The translations under genes and the position numbers were made by a program. The notes under the pieces are model-generated. The model was not told the DNA's origin. It was given only the letters and a program-made list of their open reading frames with translations, and searched no databases. A stretch of DNA of 64,000 nt. It comes from Phytopythium helicoides. Taxonomy: Eukaryota > Oomycota > Peronosporomycetes > Pythiales > Pythiaceae. Positions 9,669 to 20,618 of the stretch are shown here, piece after piece. Location: positions 124,001-188,000 of the forward strand of contig JANFNE010000021.1 in NCBI GenBank assembly GCA_024867545.1, written 5' to 3'. Position 1 is the stretch's first letter; the number at the start of each line of letters is the position of its first letter.

Positions 9669-11647
9669 ATGGCAAACAAGCGTGCTCGATCGGGCACGGA
9701 GGGCGATCCAGGTCCCCGGCGAGGCAGGTCCAAGATCAGACAAGCTGCCGCAGGGCTATGCAGATCCACAACGAGTAGAGCTGCTTCAGCAACTCGTCGA
9801 GGTCGGTCCAAGACAACACGTGCAGCTGGTCCGACGTCAGGCGGTGCTAAGTCTAAAAGGAAGAAGCGCAGTGCAGAACCACGCAAGAGTCAGTCAAAGA
9901 GGCGACGAGCCGAAGTCGAAGCTCGTGACGCAGCTAACGCCAAATCCTCGCTTGTGTGCGTCAAGACGTCGCTCAAGGAGTTTTGCAAGAGCGATGAGGC
10001 CATGACTTTGCCGTGGGAGTCCGTGCTGGCGGATATGGACCAGGCCGTGCTGGAGGCTTACGTCCTCGCCAACATCCACGCCGTGCGGATGTGTCAGCTG
10101 GGCGATGCAGTGGAGCTACTCAACCAGGTCTTCTTCTACAGATGCCTATCGTGTGTTTGCAACGCCAACTCCACACTCGGTCTCCTGCATTCCAGCAATC
10201 AGTCACGCTGTACAACACTTGGCGAGGTGAAGACGCTCGACGTGCAAGCAACCGGCAGATTACCGCTGGGTGGCAGCAGAACGCAGCCCAAATGATGGCC
10301 ACTAACACCAAGAACGCGATCGTACGCAACTTCTACCGTCGCTTTCACCGTCACATCAAGCGGGTCTATGACTTGAATGGTGCTGAGGCCTACGTCATGA
10401 TCAAGAGCATCCTGGACCCTGTCTACAATGGCAACGATACCGAGGTGCAGGCTTGGCGAGAGCAGATCCCGCGCAACGAGAGCGGCTACTTGTCCGACGA
10501 GGCTAACAGATTGCTTCCTCTCACCTACATGATTCTGACCGACATTGAGGAGAGGAATCGCCGGTTTCAGCATCGACAGGACATCCCAGAGATCCGCACG
10601 TTCAGTCCCCTGCCGACAAAGAATGGGTTCAAGTGCTTGCGCTTCAAGATGTGCAAGACGGCGCTCCGCAGCCTACTTCTACGTGCTGGTGTTTGTGTGC
10701 CTCCTCTAGGTGACGATTGGAATGCTGTCGCAGACGATTGGTGGCACAGTCTCTTCAATATCGAGAAGTTTGAAACAGCCAACAAGAAGTTCGTAGGAGA
10801 GATCGTGACGGACGGAAAGGCTGTCAGCATCGTCATGCGGAAAACCCATCCGGCGACAGACCGCCCACTTAGGGAAGAAGATTATGATGTCATGTGGGGC
10901 CTAGATCCTGGCAGACGAGATCTGTTTGTAGCAACCAACCAGGACGGCGAGACTATCCACTGCTCTTCTCGTGAGTTCTACGAGGATGCTCGCTACCACA
11001 AGAGCAACCAGAAGATAGCTTGCTGGAAGGAGCGGCGGCCCGACATTTTGGCGGCCGAGCGTCAGATGCCGTCGAAGAAGACCGCGTCGCTCGAGTTGCT
11101 GGAAACGTACACACGATACGTTATTCCACGTATGGAAATCCTACTAGGATTTTCACGGACGAAGGGATTCCGCAACCTGCGTTTTGGACGGTACATCTTT
11201 GCGCAGAAAAAGCTTGATGAACTCTGTCGGAGACTGACCCAGCAAGCAGGCAGGCGAACGGTGGTTGGATTTGGAGATTGGAGCAATACCGATTACTCTG
11301 GACTCATCATGAAGTGCCCCGCGGGGCCGGTCAAAAGACTGGAGCACACGTTGAAAAACTACTGTCGTGTACAACCAATTGATGAGTTTCGCACCAGCAA
11401 GCTTCACTTACGTTGCCACCCGCATCTAGAATACCAGTACAGTCTCCGCCTCTGCAAGGTCAAGAACAGCACGGACAAGGAATGGCGGACGTGCAAGGTT
11501 TATAGTGTGCTCCATTGTCGATCCAATGGCTGTTTTGGTACTACTGTGAACCGCGACGTCAACGCCTCGAAGAACATGCTCATGCTTCTCTTCTACGTGC
11601 TCCGTGGTCAACCAAGACCTACCGTTTTTTGCCGAGCGCCAACCTAA
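9669..11647 (+). mobile_element. Fanzor (eukaryotic TnpB-like RNA-guided nuclease) gene, apparently intact
   Basis: The ATG at 9669 opens an exon to 10127; a 68-nt GT...AG intron (10128-10195, phase 0) joins 10196-11647, about 636 aa. Residues 1-90 are Arg/Lys/Ser-rich with several nuclear-localisation clusters (KSKRKKRS, KRRRAE). The middle is helical (TNTKNAIVRNFYRRFHRHIK). The C-terminal half has the RuvC-like core: GLDPGRRDLFVATN (Asp about 390), VVGFGDWSN, DEFRTSK (Glu about 550), a zinc-ribbon (LRCHPH ... LHCRSNGC) and NRDVNASKN (Asp about 607), then RPTVFCRA. These are Fanzor landmarks. The first zinc cysteine position is His (KLHLRC). The alternative is that the intron is instead coding (VFFYRCLS reads well) and a frameshift is present. 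No terminal repeats or target-site duplication were found. Confidence 0.85.
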
Positions 11648-11777
11648 CACATCAGGGGCCTCAAAGTGTCTGCAGGTGCGCTCAGCGTTGCCCGCAGATA
11701 GCACTGTATACTCAGGCATTGTTGCATTTTCACTGGGTTCCATTCCCAGTCATCGTCTTTTATCGTAGGATGCCGGG

Positions 11778-11800
11778 CTTACCACGGCCATACCCGCGAG
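11778..11800 (-). repeat. 23-bp dispersed repeat, copy A
   Basis: These 23 bases are the exact reverse complement of 46813-46835. The core on the minus strand is CTCGCGGGTATGGCCGTG followed by GTAAG. It lies about 130 bp downstream of the Fanzor stop codon. Neither copy is within a recognised coding domain. The family is unknown. Confidence 0.8.
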
Positions 11801-11896
11801 GTGCGAGCAATCCAAGTTTACCTTCCCTCTCGTACACTTTAGTGACCGCAAGGTGCAGGTCGCGCACTTGATGCGGACCGTACGAGGCAGCGTCAT

Positions 11897-11928
11897 GAGG
11901 TTTTTCACTGTCCCCCGAGGTTTTTTTG
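11897..11928 (+). promoter_or_regulatory. Two GAGGTTTTT boxes upstream of the ELYS-like gene
   Basis: GAGGTTTTT occurs twice within 32 bp, 160-190 bp upstream of the ELYS ATG. The same box and its complement AAAACCTC recur at 21177-21334 upstream of another gene. Regulatory function is inference from recurrence and position only. Confidence 0.35.
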
Positions 11929-12087
11929 TTCACATTTGGCCGCGGCGGCAGGAACGCGGAAATTGGCGGCTCTCTGGTTGCTGGCGGCCAAGGAGACTGG
12001 CGGGCGGGGCTCTGGAAGGGAGACCCGGGGCGCGCGCGCACGACCGAAGCCGAGGAGGAGCGCGACGCCGCTCGAGCCGTGGGGGCC

Positions 12088-15000
12088 ATGCTGCTGCCGG
12101 TGCGTCGCGCGCAGGACGGCGCCTTTGCGGGGGCTTTTGACTGGTCGCTAACCACCGAACGCGGATCGCGGGGATCGCAGGTGCTGGAGCGCTTCGCCGA
12201 GAGCGGCTGGCAGCCGTTCGTGGCGCCTGCAGAGACGTACGAGTTCTTCGCCGTGTCGGGCGTGTTCAAGCGCGCGAGTGTCGACGCGCCGCTGCACCAC
12301 CACCCACATCGCGGAGCCCCTGGGGGATGCCGCCGGCGCGCCGCTGCACATTGCGCAGCGCAACGCGCTCTTTGACGTCTGCATCAAGAGCGGGCTGGCG
12401 CACCTCATTGTGGCCTACGTGCGCGCCTGAGGAGCCGGCCGCGACAGGCCTTCGGTGGCGCCAAGAACTTTGTGCTTAAGGAACCCATCGCCGTCCAGCA
12501 GTGGGTGCGTCGCCGCGTCGAGAGCATCGACCGTGCGATCAACGAGATGGTTGCGGAGCAGCAGTTTCACGTCAGCCACTCACAAGAGGAGACGAACGCG
12601 CAGAACGCTGGCCGAGGATGTGCGTCAGCTCGACGGCATGCGCATGATCACCATGGCGCTCATCGAGCGGCTCAAGGACGGCTCGCGCGAATTTTCCCAC
12701 GCTGCCATGATCGCGAACGGCGACGTATCAATGGACACAACCACCGCGCTGGAGGACACTGAGCTCGTGCGGCTCACGACGGCAGGTATCCAGAACCTGC
12801 TGGAGCTCTTGACGCAGGTCCAGAGTTCAATTGCTGTTGCACACTGCTTGCTTTGGCTGGACGAGCATGCAACTAGCTTGTCCGGTCGACCCAGATGCAT
12901 ACACTGCGTTCTACGACCAGGCCCGCAAACTGCGCGTATCTTACCGCGAGCAGTTTGAGGAAGTGTTCGGACCGAGCCTATCGTCCGTGAGCGGAAACAA
13001 GGAGTCTCCGATGGTGCTGATTGAGCTCGTCATGCAAAGTGCGGGTCTGCACCCGCGCCATTTCGGCGGAGGTAGTTGCCCGCCGACGCGAGTGGGCCAG
13101 CTGATGCAGCTGCTGCGGATTCCGACAATCAGCGAAGAAATCGTCGCATATTACAGCTCCGGAGATGGACAGCGAACCAATTGAAGCGTACTTTCGTGTC
13201 CAAGCGGCGGTGGTGCTGTACTTCTGCTTAGATCGCGCCTACCTCGGTAAACTGGCATCGCAAGTCCACAGTGGAACACAGCTCGTGCACAGAATGCGAG
13301 CCCTTGCTGACTCGCTTGCTGCAGAGCTGTCTGTGCGCGATGATATGAAGCTTACACTGCTCGCTCTTTGGCTGATCGAGAATGCTGTTGGCGTCAAGAC
13401 CTCAAGCCCGACCCACGTTGCAACCATTTACGAGTACGCCATCGGTCTTTTGCAGCAATCGAGTGCAATGCATCTGCACCAAAAGTATGACCTTGAGACC
13501 GACTTGATTCTCCACATTCTCGAAACCCTGGTGCACCGTGGCGAATGTGTGTTTGCGTGGAAGGTTTGGAACACCTTTGGTCTCGAGTTCGACCAGTCAC
13601 TGCCAGTGGCCGCCGTCGAAATTGCTGTTGTTATTTCGCTTGAGCTAGATCTGTGGGAGCGCGCGCTTTCTCTGATCCGTAGCCAGGATCGACGGGATTT
13701 GCTGCAATTGGTGTTCCAGTGGTTGAGCCGAGCGCACCGGCTGAAGGAGCTCGTACAAGGCATCACTTTCCTTCCTGAAGAAGAGTCTCTCTTCCATGCA
13801 TTCATGATGGACCTCAGTGAAGCAAAGGACGACGGACAGGATGTGCTACACTACGACGCGATCAAGCGCGTGGACTTGTTGATCATGTACTATATTCTGC
13901 GGTACAAGTACAAGGAAGCATGGGGCGTGCACCATGAGCACTTGGCGCTGATTCGTTCCGCGACAGCCGGAAACACTCAAGTGGCGGCGTCAATCCTCAA
14001 CCAACCGAATTTTCAGATCCGTGCAGCACTGCTGACCAATATGTGTGCGGAGCCGGAGGCGCCTCGGCAGTATCGCCACAAGAGCAACCGATCGTTCTCA
14101 TCGTCGGGATCCCAGCTGCGTCCTGATGCTGACCAAGTGATGAGTCTCATCGATGAACAGGACGAACACCCATCTGGATTCGATCGAACGATGGCTGCGA
14201 CTCCCACGTCGATTTCTCGCGTCGAAAGAAATGGGGGCACCTCTGTGACTTCACCCCAGGCTTCTTCTGTGAACAGCTTCGAGTATCAGCCCGGCGTGTT
14301 CTCTGGACGTGTAACGCAGAGTCGCACCTCGAGTGCGAAGAAGCAACCTGAAGCTCGTGGTGATGTCTCCTCTGCCGTGAATGGTGATGCAGCAGCGGCG
14401 GTATCACACTTCACAACACAAAATGGCAACACTGGAGCCGATGGAATCCAGTCCTGAGACGGAATTTTCTGCGCTGACCCGACCCAAGACTCTTTCCACA
14501 GAGCCCAGGCGACTAAACTTTAGCCCAGCGGTGTCTCCCACAGCGACGAGCAGACCTTCTAGTGCCCCGTCCAGTGCCCAGCGCCTTGTTGCTCCCTTTG
14601 GAGGTAAGTCTTGGCATGTCGTGGATACAGACAGGTGGGTGAGAAGCGCGTGATATTCATGTTCTGTGATATCAATGTCTCTCAGATCGCCGTCCGCTGG
14701 GAGCGATGCCGATGCGGTCCCGCCTAAATCACAGCTTTTCGTCGACCCCGTTTGCCCCGCCAACACCTGGCATCTCTAATGACGGTATGACTGTGATCTC
14801 ATGACTTCATTGTAAATGACTTCTCTGTCTGACGTCACTTGCATTAAGCAGATCTTACGCTAAAGCCCCGCACGATGTCAAGCCTGCTCGGTGTCAGCGC
14901 CCCGGAGGAGGACGAGCACATGGATGCGCCAGCCACGTCGAGCGAAGTGACTATGAACCACACCGTGGAGACGGCGAGCGTGCCGGCTCCGACTGCGGCC

Positions 15001-15271
15001 GAGTCGGCCGCGGCTCCTTTCGACACACCGAAGCGCTTCCAATTTGTGCGGGAGCCCTATGACGGACTCACGCCTGGCAGTCAGCAGCAAGTCGATGCAA
15101 GACCAGGTACCCCCGCCGTCACCGGCAACGGCCGAACTCGAAGCCATGGAGCTCGAGCGCATTGACGAGGAGTTTAGCACGCCCATTGGTCGATCGCGCG
15201 GCCGGCGAAAAGAGGCAGCGTCGGTGCCCGTCCGCCGCAATCCTCGCCGCTCCGCGCGCACCAAATACTAG
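12088..15271 (+). CDS. ELYS/MEL-28-like nucleoporin (several frame breaks)
   Basis: The first ATG is at 12088 (MLLPVRRAQDGAFAGAFDWS). Coding then moves through frames near 12305, 12430, 12600, 12830, 13160, 14455 and 15100. Two ordinary introns are clear at 14602-14684 and 14786-14851 (GTAAGT and GTATGA donors). The helical core reads LIMYYILRYKYKEAWGVHHE, the hallmark of the ELYS domain (a YxLLRxKYxEA motif), preceded by alpha-solenoid repeats. The C-terminal third is Ser/Pro-rich and ends in basic GRSRGRRKEAA and RRNPRRSARTKY, resembling the AT-hook tail that anchors ELYS to chromatin. ELYS seeds nuclear pore assembly on post-mitotic chromatin. The breaks are mostly +1; a pseudogene is less likely because no substitutions to stop codons are seen. 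Confidence 0.7.
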
Positions 15272-15539
15272 CGAGGATCAAAGTGAGAGGGAGAGAACAA
15301 ACAGGCGAGTAAATGCAGCCTGGTAAGCGATGATTCATAGATGGAAGGTAGCTTTGCCAAGCGGGTCGTTTAGTGCGCACGCGTCCCGGGACGTGAGATG
15401 ACTATGAAACTCTACCAGCGCCTGCATGCGAATGCCAGTGGATTGCTTAAATATTGTAACAGCTACGACGACGCTGCGGGACGCCTTCGTTCCGACGGGA
15501 AGGCGCCATCATCCAGCGGCCGCTTGAACTTGAAGTGGC

Positions 15540-16409
15540 TCAAAAAGTGTGTCGGCCGGCGAGCTCGTGGTCCTCGAGGGACGGCTCGTCGCGGCACATG
15601 GGGCAGTGCGTATTGCCGTGCAGCCACTCCATGAGGCACTCCTCGTGGAAGGCGTGGAGGCACGGGAGGCGCACGACATTCATGCCGGCGCACTCGGCGT
15701 CGTCCCAGTCGCCGAGGCAGATGCTGCAGCACTCGTTCATGGCGTCGGTGCCCTCGAGCACGTTGCTGGTCGAGTCGACGACCACGTCCTCGAGCGACAG
15801 CACGGCGAGCTTGAGTTTGGCCTCGCTCTCGATCTGCTTGTCCGGGTACACGAGGAAGTCGCGCAGCACCTGGTAGAGCGACGCGAGCGCGTCGGCCTCG
15901 CGCGAGCGCGCCGTCTGGCCCGCCTCAGGTGACAGTGGGATGCACGAGATGACCTTGACGAGCATCTGCACGAACGCCTCGAGCGCCACGCGCCGCTCCT
16001 CGATGATGGCGGCGTTGTCTCCTCGGAGGTGGCGGCGCGGGAAGGCGGCGGTGAGCGCGGCGTCGAGCGCCAGCACGGGGGTACACGCGGCGAGGGCGGT
16101 CTCACCTGCCTGTGCCTTGAAGTTCTTGAGGAACTTGAGCAGGTCGCGGCGCAGCTTGTAGAACTCGGAGTAGCGCTTGGCGATGCTCCACTTGTTGCGC
16201 GTCGTGCGGAACGAGATGTCCATGCGGTAGACGGTGGCGGGCGCGCTCGTGGTCGCGGGGCTCACCTGCGTCTCGATGCTCAGCGCCTTCTTGGCGCTCT
16301 CGTACACGCGCTGCAGGCGCTGCGACTGGATGTCGGACATGGCGTCGCAGTGGCAGTGGCCCCACGGCTCGGTCAGGCGGTCGGGTCTGTTGACGAGCAG
16401 GTCGCACAT
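15540..16409 (-). CDS. PX domain-RING-H2 E3 ubiquitin ligase
   Basis: 289 aa, single exon from the ATG at 16409. A PX domain spans about residues 55-160 (VYRMDISFRTTRNKWSIAKR, YSEFYKLRRDLLKFL, then FPRRHLRG and RRVALEAFVQMLV), with the R-Y-S-E-F pattern used for phosphoinositide (PI3P) binding. A RING-H2 follows at about 225-275: CSICLGDW...C...LPCLHAFHEECLMEWL...CPMC, all eight zinc ligands present. The combination suggests a membrane-recruited, endosomal E3 ligase; substrate unknown. An extra N-terminal Cys/His cluster (CDLL...HCHCDAM) is of unknown role. Confidence 0.8.
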   Translation of the reverse strand: MCDLLVNRPDRLTEPWGHCHCDAMSDIQSQRLQRVYESAKKALSIETQVSPATTSAPATVYRMDISFRTTRNKWSIAKRYSEFYKLRRDLLKFLKNFKAQAGETALAACTPVLALDAALTAAFPRRHLRGDNAAIIEERRVALEAFVQMLVKVISCIPLSPEAGQTARSREADALASLYQVLRDFLVYPDKQIESEAKLKLAVLSLEDVVVDSTSNVLEGTDAMNECCSICLGDWDDAECAGMNVVRLPCLHAFHEECLMEWLHGNTHCPMCRDEPSLEDHELAGRHTF

Positions 16410-16645
16410 GGGACAACGACGGTCGGAGGTCAGCGGCCGAGCGAGAGAATCGCGATGTGTGTGGCAGAAGCGGAAACGCGCAACGCGGGACTTGCCTGCT
16501 GCGCTCGGGAGGAGCCTCGCCTGCTACGGTACGGTAGGTTCCGAGGCCTTCGACCTTTTTCGCGGTGGGTGGAAGAACAGGGCAAGTGTATGTTGGCTAT
16601 GCTATGCTGTTGACGGGCCGATGGTGACGCGCGCCTCTCGGGGTG

Positions 16646-16831
16646 TCACAGCGCAATGAAGTCGGGGCCGTCGGCGACTCGCCAGTCTCGGAATGCCACG
16701 GGCGATGGCTGCGCCAAGTGGAGCCTTTTTCCACAGTCGGACGAGACCCCCAGGACGTGGTGCTCGGATCGCGCCGCCTGGCACCACCAAGTCGAGGAGG
16801 CCAGCGAGGCCACCTGGTGCAGCGGCTCCAT
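16646..16831 (-). CDS. Possible small ORF, unrecognised
   Basis: ATG-initiated 61-aa frame (MEPLHQVASLASSTWWCQAA ... RDWRVADGPDFIAL). The codon bias resembles neighbouring genes, but it has no homology cue and no partner exon. The region 16410-17678 otherwise contains only low-complexity sequence, including a (GCC)n run near 17054-17076, and no supported gene. Confidence 0.25.
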   Translation of the reverse strand: MEPLHQVASLASSTWWCQAARSEHHVLGVSSDCGKRLHLAQPSPVAFRDWRVADGPDFIAL

Positions 16832-17678
16832 GATGCATTTAGGGCGGGGCAAATTTAGACGGAAGTCGGCTGGAAGGTGCGCGCAAACCCTCCTTCCTCG
16901 TCTCACTATGCTACGCCACGCCATGCCCGCACGCAGGTGCGCCTCGGCTGTCCCGCGCCAATCACCATCGCGACAGATTTGGGTCAGCGAGCGTCATACA
17001 CCCCTCGAGCGTCATGCGCACAACGTGTCGCAGCTCGCCGTCGTGGCTGCCAGCCGCCGCCGCCGCCGCCGCCGCCGTCCTTCCTTTTTCTCATGATAAC
17101 CGCGCGTGCTGTGCGAGTAGCCATCATCACACATACCTCTGCCGCTGCTGTCAACTCGACTCGTCGGAACCCAGGCGCATCGCCCCCGCGGCGCATGGAG
17201 CAGCGCGGGGTTTTCTGCCTGGAGAAACGGAACGTGGCCCGCTCCAGCGAGTACTGTGGCGTCCCGAAGCGCCGTCATCGCCGCGAGGATGGCCCGCGGG
17301 AGCGAGAAGCAGAGCCGTTCCGGGGATGAGCGAGCGAGCGCCTTCTTTGCTGCTACAGCTTCATTTTCTCGTGCTTTGCGGTTGAAGGCGGCAGCTTACG
17401 CCGCATCCATCATCACCAATAGGAAAATCCCGCAAGGGGATGTTGAAGTGGCTCGCCGAGTGGGCTTTTCACTCGAATCGAGCAAAAAGCCCAATCACCC
17501 AAGTCGTGTCGTTCGTGAAGCGAGTGGCCCACACGACGCACGTATCATTGGCCATTTTACCTTCCTTTTTCTACCAATCCCACGGCGCTGTCGATTTCCC
17601 GAGTGAGCGATCCACGTGGCTTGGGGATAGCGTCGGAAACCAAACCTGCCAGTCTCCAGCAGCGCATCGAGCGGCAGC

Positions 17679-17869
17679 ATGAGCAAGTACGTTGCGTGAC
17701 CGCGGCCGACGACGTAGCGCGAGGAACTGACAGCTCTGGTGCTGTAAACCCCAGCGAAGAGATGGACGCGGCGCTTATGACGTTCGTCAACTGCCTCGGC
17801 GCAGTCATCATGGTCTCGCTTGTGGGCTTCCACTACCTCACGGCCAAGCCCAAGGACGCCGACATGTAG
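17679..17869 (+). CDS. OST4: OST4 subunit of oligosaccharyltransferase
   Basis: Two exons (17679-17686, 17755-17869) with a 68-nt intron split the third codon and give a 40-aa protein, MSNEEMDAALMTFVNCLGAV... ending HYLTAKPKDADM. Length, single transmembrane helix, the F-x-N-x-L-G motif and the YHY/FHY-x-x-A-x-P-K tail match OST4 minimembrane proteins of yeast, plants and animals. OST4 is an ER membrane subunit that stabilises the Stt3 catalytic subunit for N-glycosylation. The first exon codes only two and two-thirds residues, which is why the gene escapes simple ORF calls. The start is set by the ATG directly before the GTACGT donor. Confidence 0.85.
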
Positions 17870-18167
17870 AGCGCAGTCGTGAGAGCAGGTGCGCGGCCGT
17901 CTGGGAGTCTGTCGCGAGTGAGCACGAAGCGCTGACGGGTTGATGTGATTTTGCACAGCAGCCAGCACCGTCTCAAGTATGGAAGCGCGTGTTGTGTGTG
18001 TCGACGAGAGGCGGAAGAGCCGCGTAATGAACGCTCGTATTTTAACACGTTGAAAGGGAGTTGAGAATCCGATCTGCTCTATTTGGCACTGGCAAGCGAG
18101 GCGATGGCTCGCTGCTCCCTATTTGCAACGCGGGACAAGCTACTGGGGACGGACGCAAGCGGTCGCT

Positions 18168-19678
18168 CTACGAGTCGTCCGCGGCTGTCTTGCTCTTAAT
18201 AAACTGCTTTATCCGGTCGACCGTCTCGCGCACCGTGCTGCTGAACGAGTGCGACTTGCTGTCGCTCTCGCCCTTGGCTGCGCGCTCCTCTTCCTCCTTC
18301 AGGAACTCCTCCATGAGCTCCTCCTGGCGCGCCGACAGCGTCCTGCAAAGCGTACCTTGTGGTTAGCTCTTCCGGTCCGCAAACCACCGCTACCACAGGG
18401 ATAAGGAAACGTACTTGGGCACTTCCACCTGAAGGTTGACGAGCTGCGACCCGCGGCGGTTCGAGTTGAGGTCCTTGATGCCCTTGCCGCGCATCTGCAG
18501 CACAGTATTGGGCTGCGTGCCGCGTGGGATCTGATCGCAATCACAGAGATAGTAATCGGTGAGAGGCAACGTCCACTTTGCACACAGATCACAGCAATTA
18601 CACGGAAACGCACCTTCATCTCAACCTCGCCCGATAGCGTCGGGACAACGACCGTGCCACCGAGCACAGCCTGGGCGATGGAAATCGGAACGTCACACAG
18701 CACATCGGTCCGACGACGCTTGAAGAACGGGTCGGGCTTGACGTGGATGGCTACATACAAGTGGCCTGACGGTCCACCGCGCAGACCGGGCTCACCCTGG
18801 TGAGCGAGACGCAGGTTCATACCCTCGTCCACGCCCTCCGGAATGGTGACCTCGACCGTGCGCGGCTTGCGGACAGTACCCTTGCCGCGGCAAGTACCAC
18901 ACGGCGACTCGATGATGGATCCCTCGCCATGGCACCGGCGGCACGGGCCCTCGACCGCGAAGAAACCCTGCTGCATGACCTCGACGCCCGATCCCTTGCA
19001 GTTCGGGCACGTCTTCTTGCTCGTGCCGGGCTTGGCACCGCTGCCATGGCACGTGTCGCACTCAACGTTCGTGTTCACACGAAGGTCGCGCGTGGCGCCC
19101 TTGACGGCCTCCATGAAGCTGAGCGAAATGTCGACCTGGATGTCGGCGCCGCGCTGCGGAGCGTTGGCCGATCGGCGCGAGCGGCCGCCGAACTGCTCGC
19201 CAAACATGGAAGCGAAGTCTCCAAAGATGTCCTCAAAGCCCTGCTGTCCGCCAAAACCGCCCTGTCCAAAGCCGCCGTTGGGGTCGACGCCCGCGTGTCC
19301 GTAGGTGTCGTACGCGCGGCGTTTGTCGTCGTCGCCCAGCACCTCCCATGCCTCGGTAGCCTCTGCGAACTTCTTGGCGGCGTCCGGGTCGTCCTTGTTG
19401 GTGTCCGGGTGGTACTTCTTGGCCATTTGGTAGTACTTCTTCTTAATCTCGCCCTTGCCGGCGTCGCGCGATACGCCCAGCACCTCGTAGAAGTCGCGCT
19501 TGGACTCCATGGACGGCCGCGTGCTGTGGATCGCGCGCTGCTGCTGCTGCCAGTGCGCCGCCGACGCGCGCAGCAGCAGCACCGGGCCCTGCGAGGGACG
19601 CGCAGCCGCCGTCCACTGCGCGCCTAGCGCCCCACGCGCCACGCGCGGCAGCACGCGCGCCACCACTCCGCGCTGCAT
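18168..19678 (-). CDS. Mitochondrial type I DnaJ (Mdj1/DNAJA3-like) co-chaperone
   Basis: Three exons (19678-18614, 18530-18415, 18342-18168) give 451 aa. Residues 1-55 are Arg/Ala-rich, a mitochondrial presequence. The J domain lies at 61-126 with HPD at 90-92. A Gly/Phe-rich linker ([10 protein letters not shown]) follows, then four CxxCxGxG zinc repeats ([32 protein letters not shown]), two C-terminal substrate domains ([17 protein letters not shown]) and a charged helical end ([16 protein letters not shown]). It stimulates the mtHsp70 ATPase for protein folding in the matrix. Both introns are GTGCGT/GTACGT type. All motifs are intact. Confidence 0.93.
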
Positions 19679-19861
19679 CCCCGTCGTCCGCTAAACCGCG
19701 AGTCCAACCGCCATCCACCAAAGGCATCAAAAGAGGCCCGTCTCTGCACGACGAGAGCATACAAAGACCAAGTGATGGGGACTTCTAGAACGACGAAACC
19801 GGTATATGTAACAATCTCGCATTTATGACGTTGGATCCTGCACACGACGAGGCAAGCATGC

Positions 19862-20271
19862 TCACAGCAGGAAGACGTCGTCCTTGGGCGTGCGGAAGAT
19901 GCGCGTGTGGATGCCCGGCACGTCCAGCAGCTCGTTGATCTTCTCGGTGCACTCGCGGAATTCGTCGCTCGCCACCCATCGGTCGTAGTCTTTCTTGGAG
20001 CGCCACTGCTCGCGGCAAGCAGCGCCATTTGTCGGCAGTCACTCAGTCAGTCGGTCGCGCCACGAAAAGACCAGCAGCGCCACCAACGCACCTCGGAGAA
20101 GACGACATACTTGTGGCAGTCGTCGACCTGCGTGTACGTCTCGACCGACAGCACGCCCGGCTGCGCGCGCACCTTCTGCTTGACGGTCTCCATGAGCGTC
20201 GCCACACGCGGCTCGTAGCCGCGGCTCATGATGCGCTCTGCGATCACGCGGATGCGTCCGCCGGCCCCCAT
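19862..20271 (-). CDS. ABM-like (dimeric alpha/beta barrel) protein, paralogue 1
   Basis: Two exons (20271-20092, 20005-19862) encode 107 aa. The sequence (RVIAERIMSRGYEPRVATLM, VLSVETYTQVDDCHKYVVFS, WRSKKDYDRWVASDEFREC, ending KDDVFLL) fits the antibiotic-biosynthesis-monooxygenase fold: strand, helix with a short peptide linking to V-E-T, then the K-Y-V-V strand and a W-x-S-x-x-D-Y-x-x-W helix. ABM proteins include monooxygenases and heme- or quinone-linked enzymes, so the reaction cannot be predicted. It is followed upstream by a close paralogue in the same orientation. Confidence 0.6.
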
Positions 20272-20618
20272 CGTGCGGTGGTAATCTGCTGGTGGAAGAG
20301 GCTGTTGGCCGTCGGGGCGTCTGCGGAAATGAGCGCCAGGCAGATCGCCCGCCTGCCCATGCGGACGCACCGGTTGAACCTGCGCGGCTAATTTTGGCCA
20401 ATCCGCCCCCGCGTGTCCTCTAATCGTGCTGTTTGACGACAGCAGGCGCGATACGTTCGGCGCAGATGAGGGCGAGCTTCTGTCCCGCCGGTATTTTCGC
20501 GTCAAGGCGTTGGATGGCATGGAAGTGGCAACCAGAGAGGCACCGCAAAAAAAAAGGATAACATTCATGTCAGGTGGATCATCCGAGCCCACGCCTCTTC
20601 CTTCCGGCCGGAGCAGCC

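Noticed and set aside
9669..11647. Retrovirus- or DDE-type transposase
   Set aside because: Motifs (LDPG, zinc ribbon, RDVNASKN) are those of the TnpB/Fanzor RuvC family and not DDE or reverse transcriptase.
11778..11800. ACGGCCATACC similar to the 5' end of 5S rRNA
   Set aside because: Similarity stops after about 11 bases; no internal control boxes follow.
12419..12447. 29-nt GT...AG segment that would restore frame in ELYS
   Set aside because: Far shorter than any other intron here; base-level breaks nearby make sequence error more likely.
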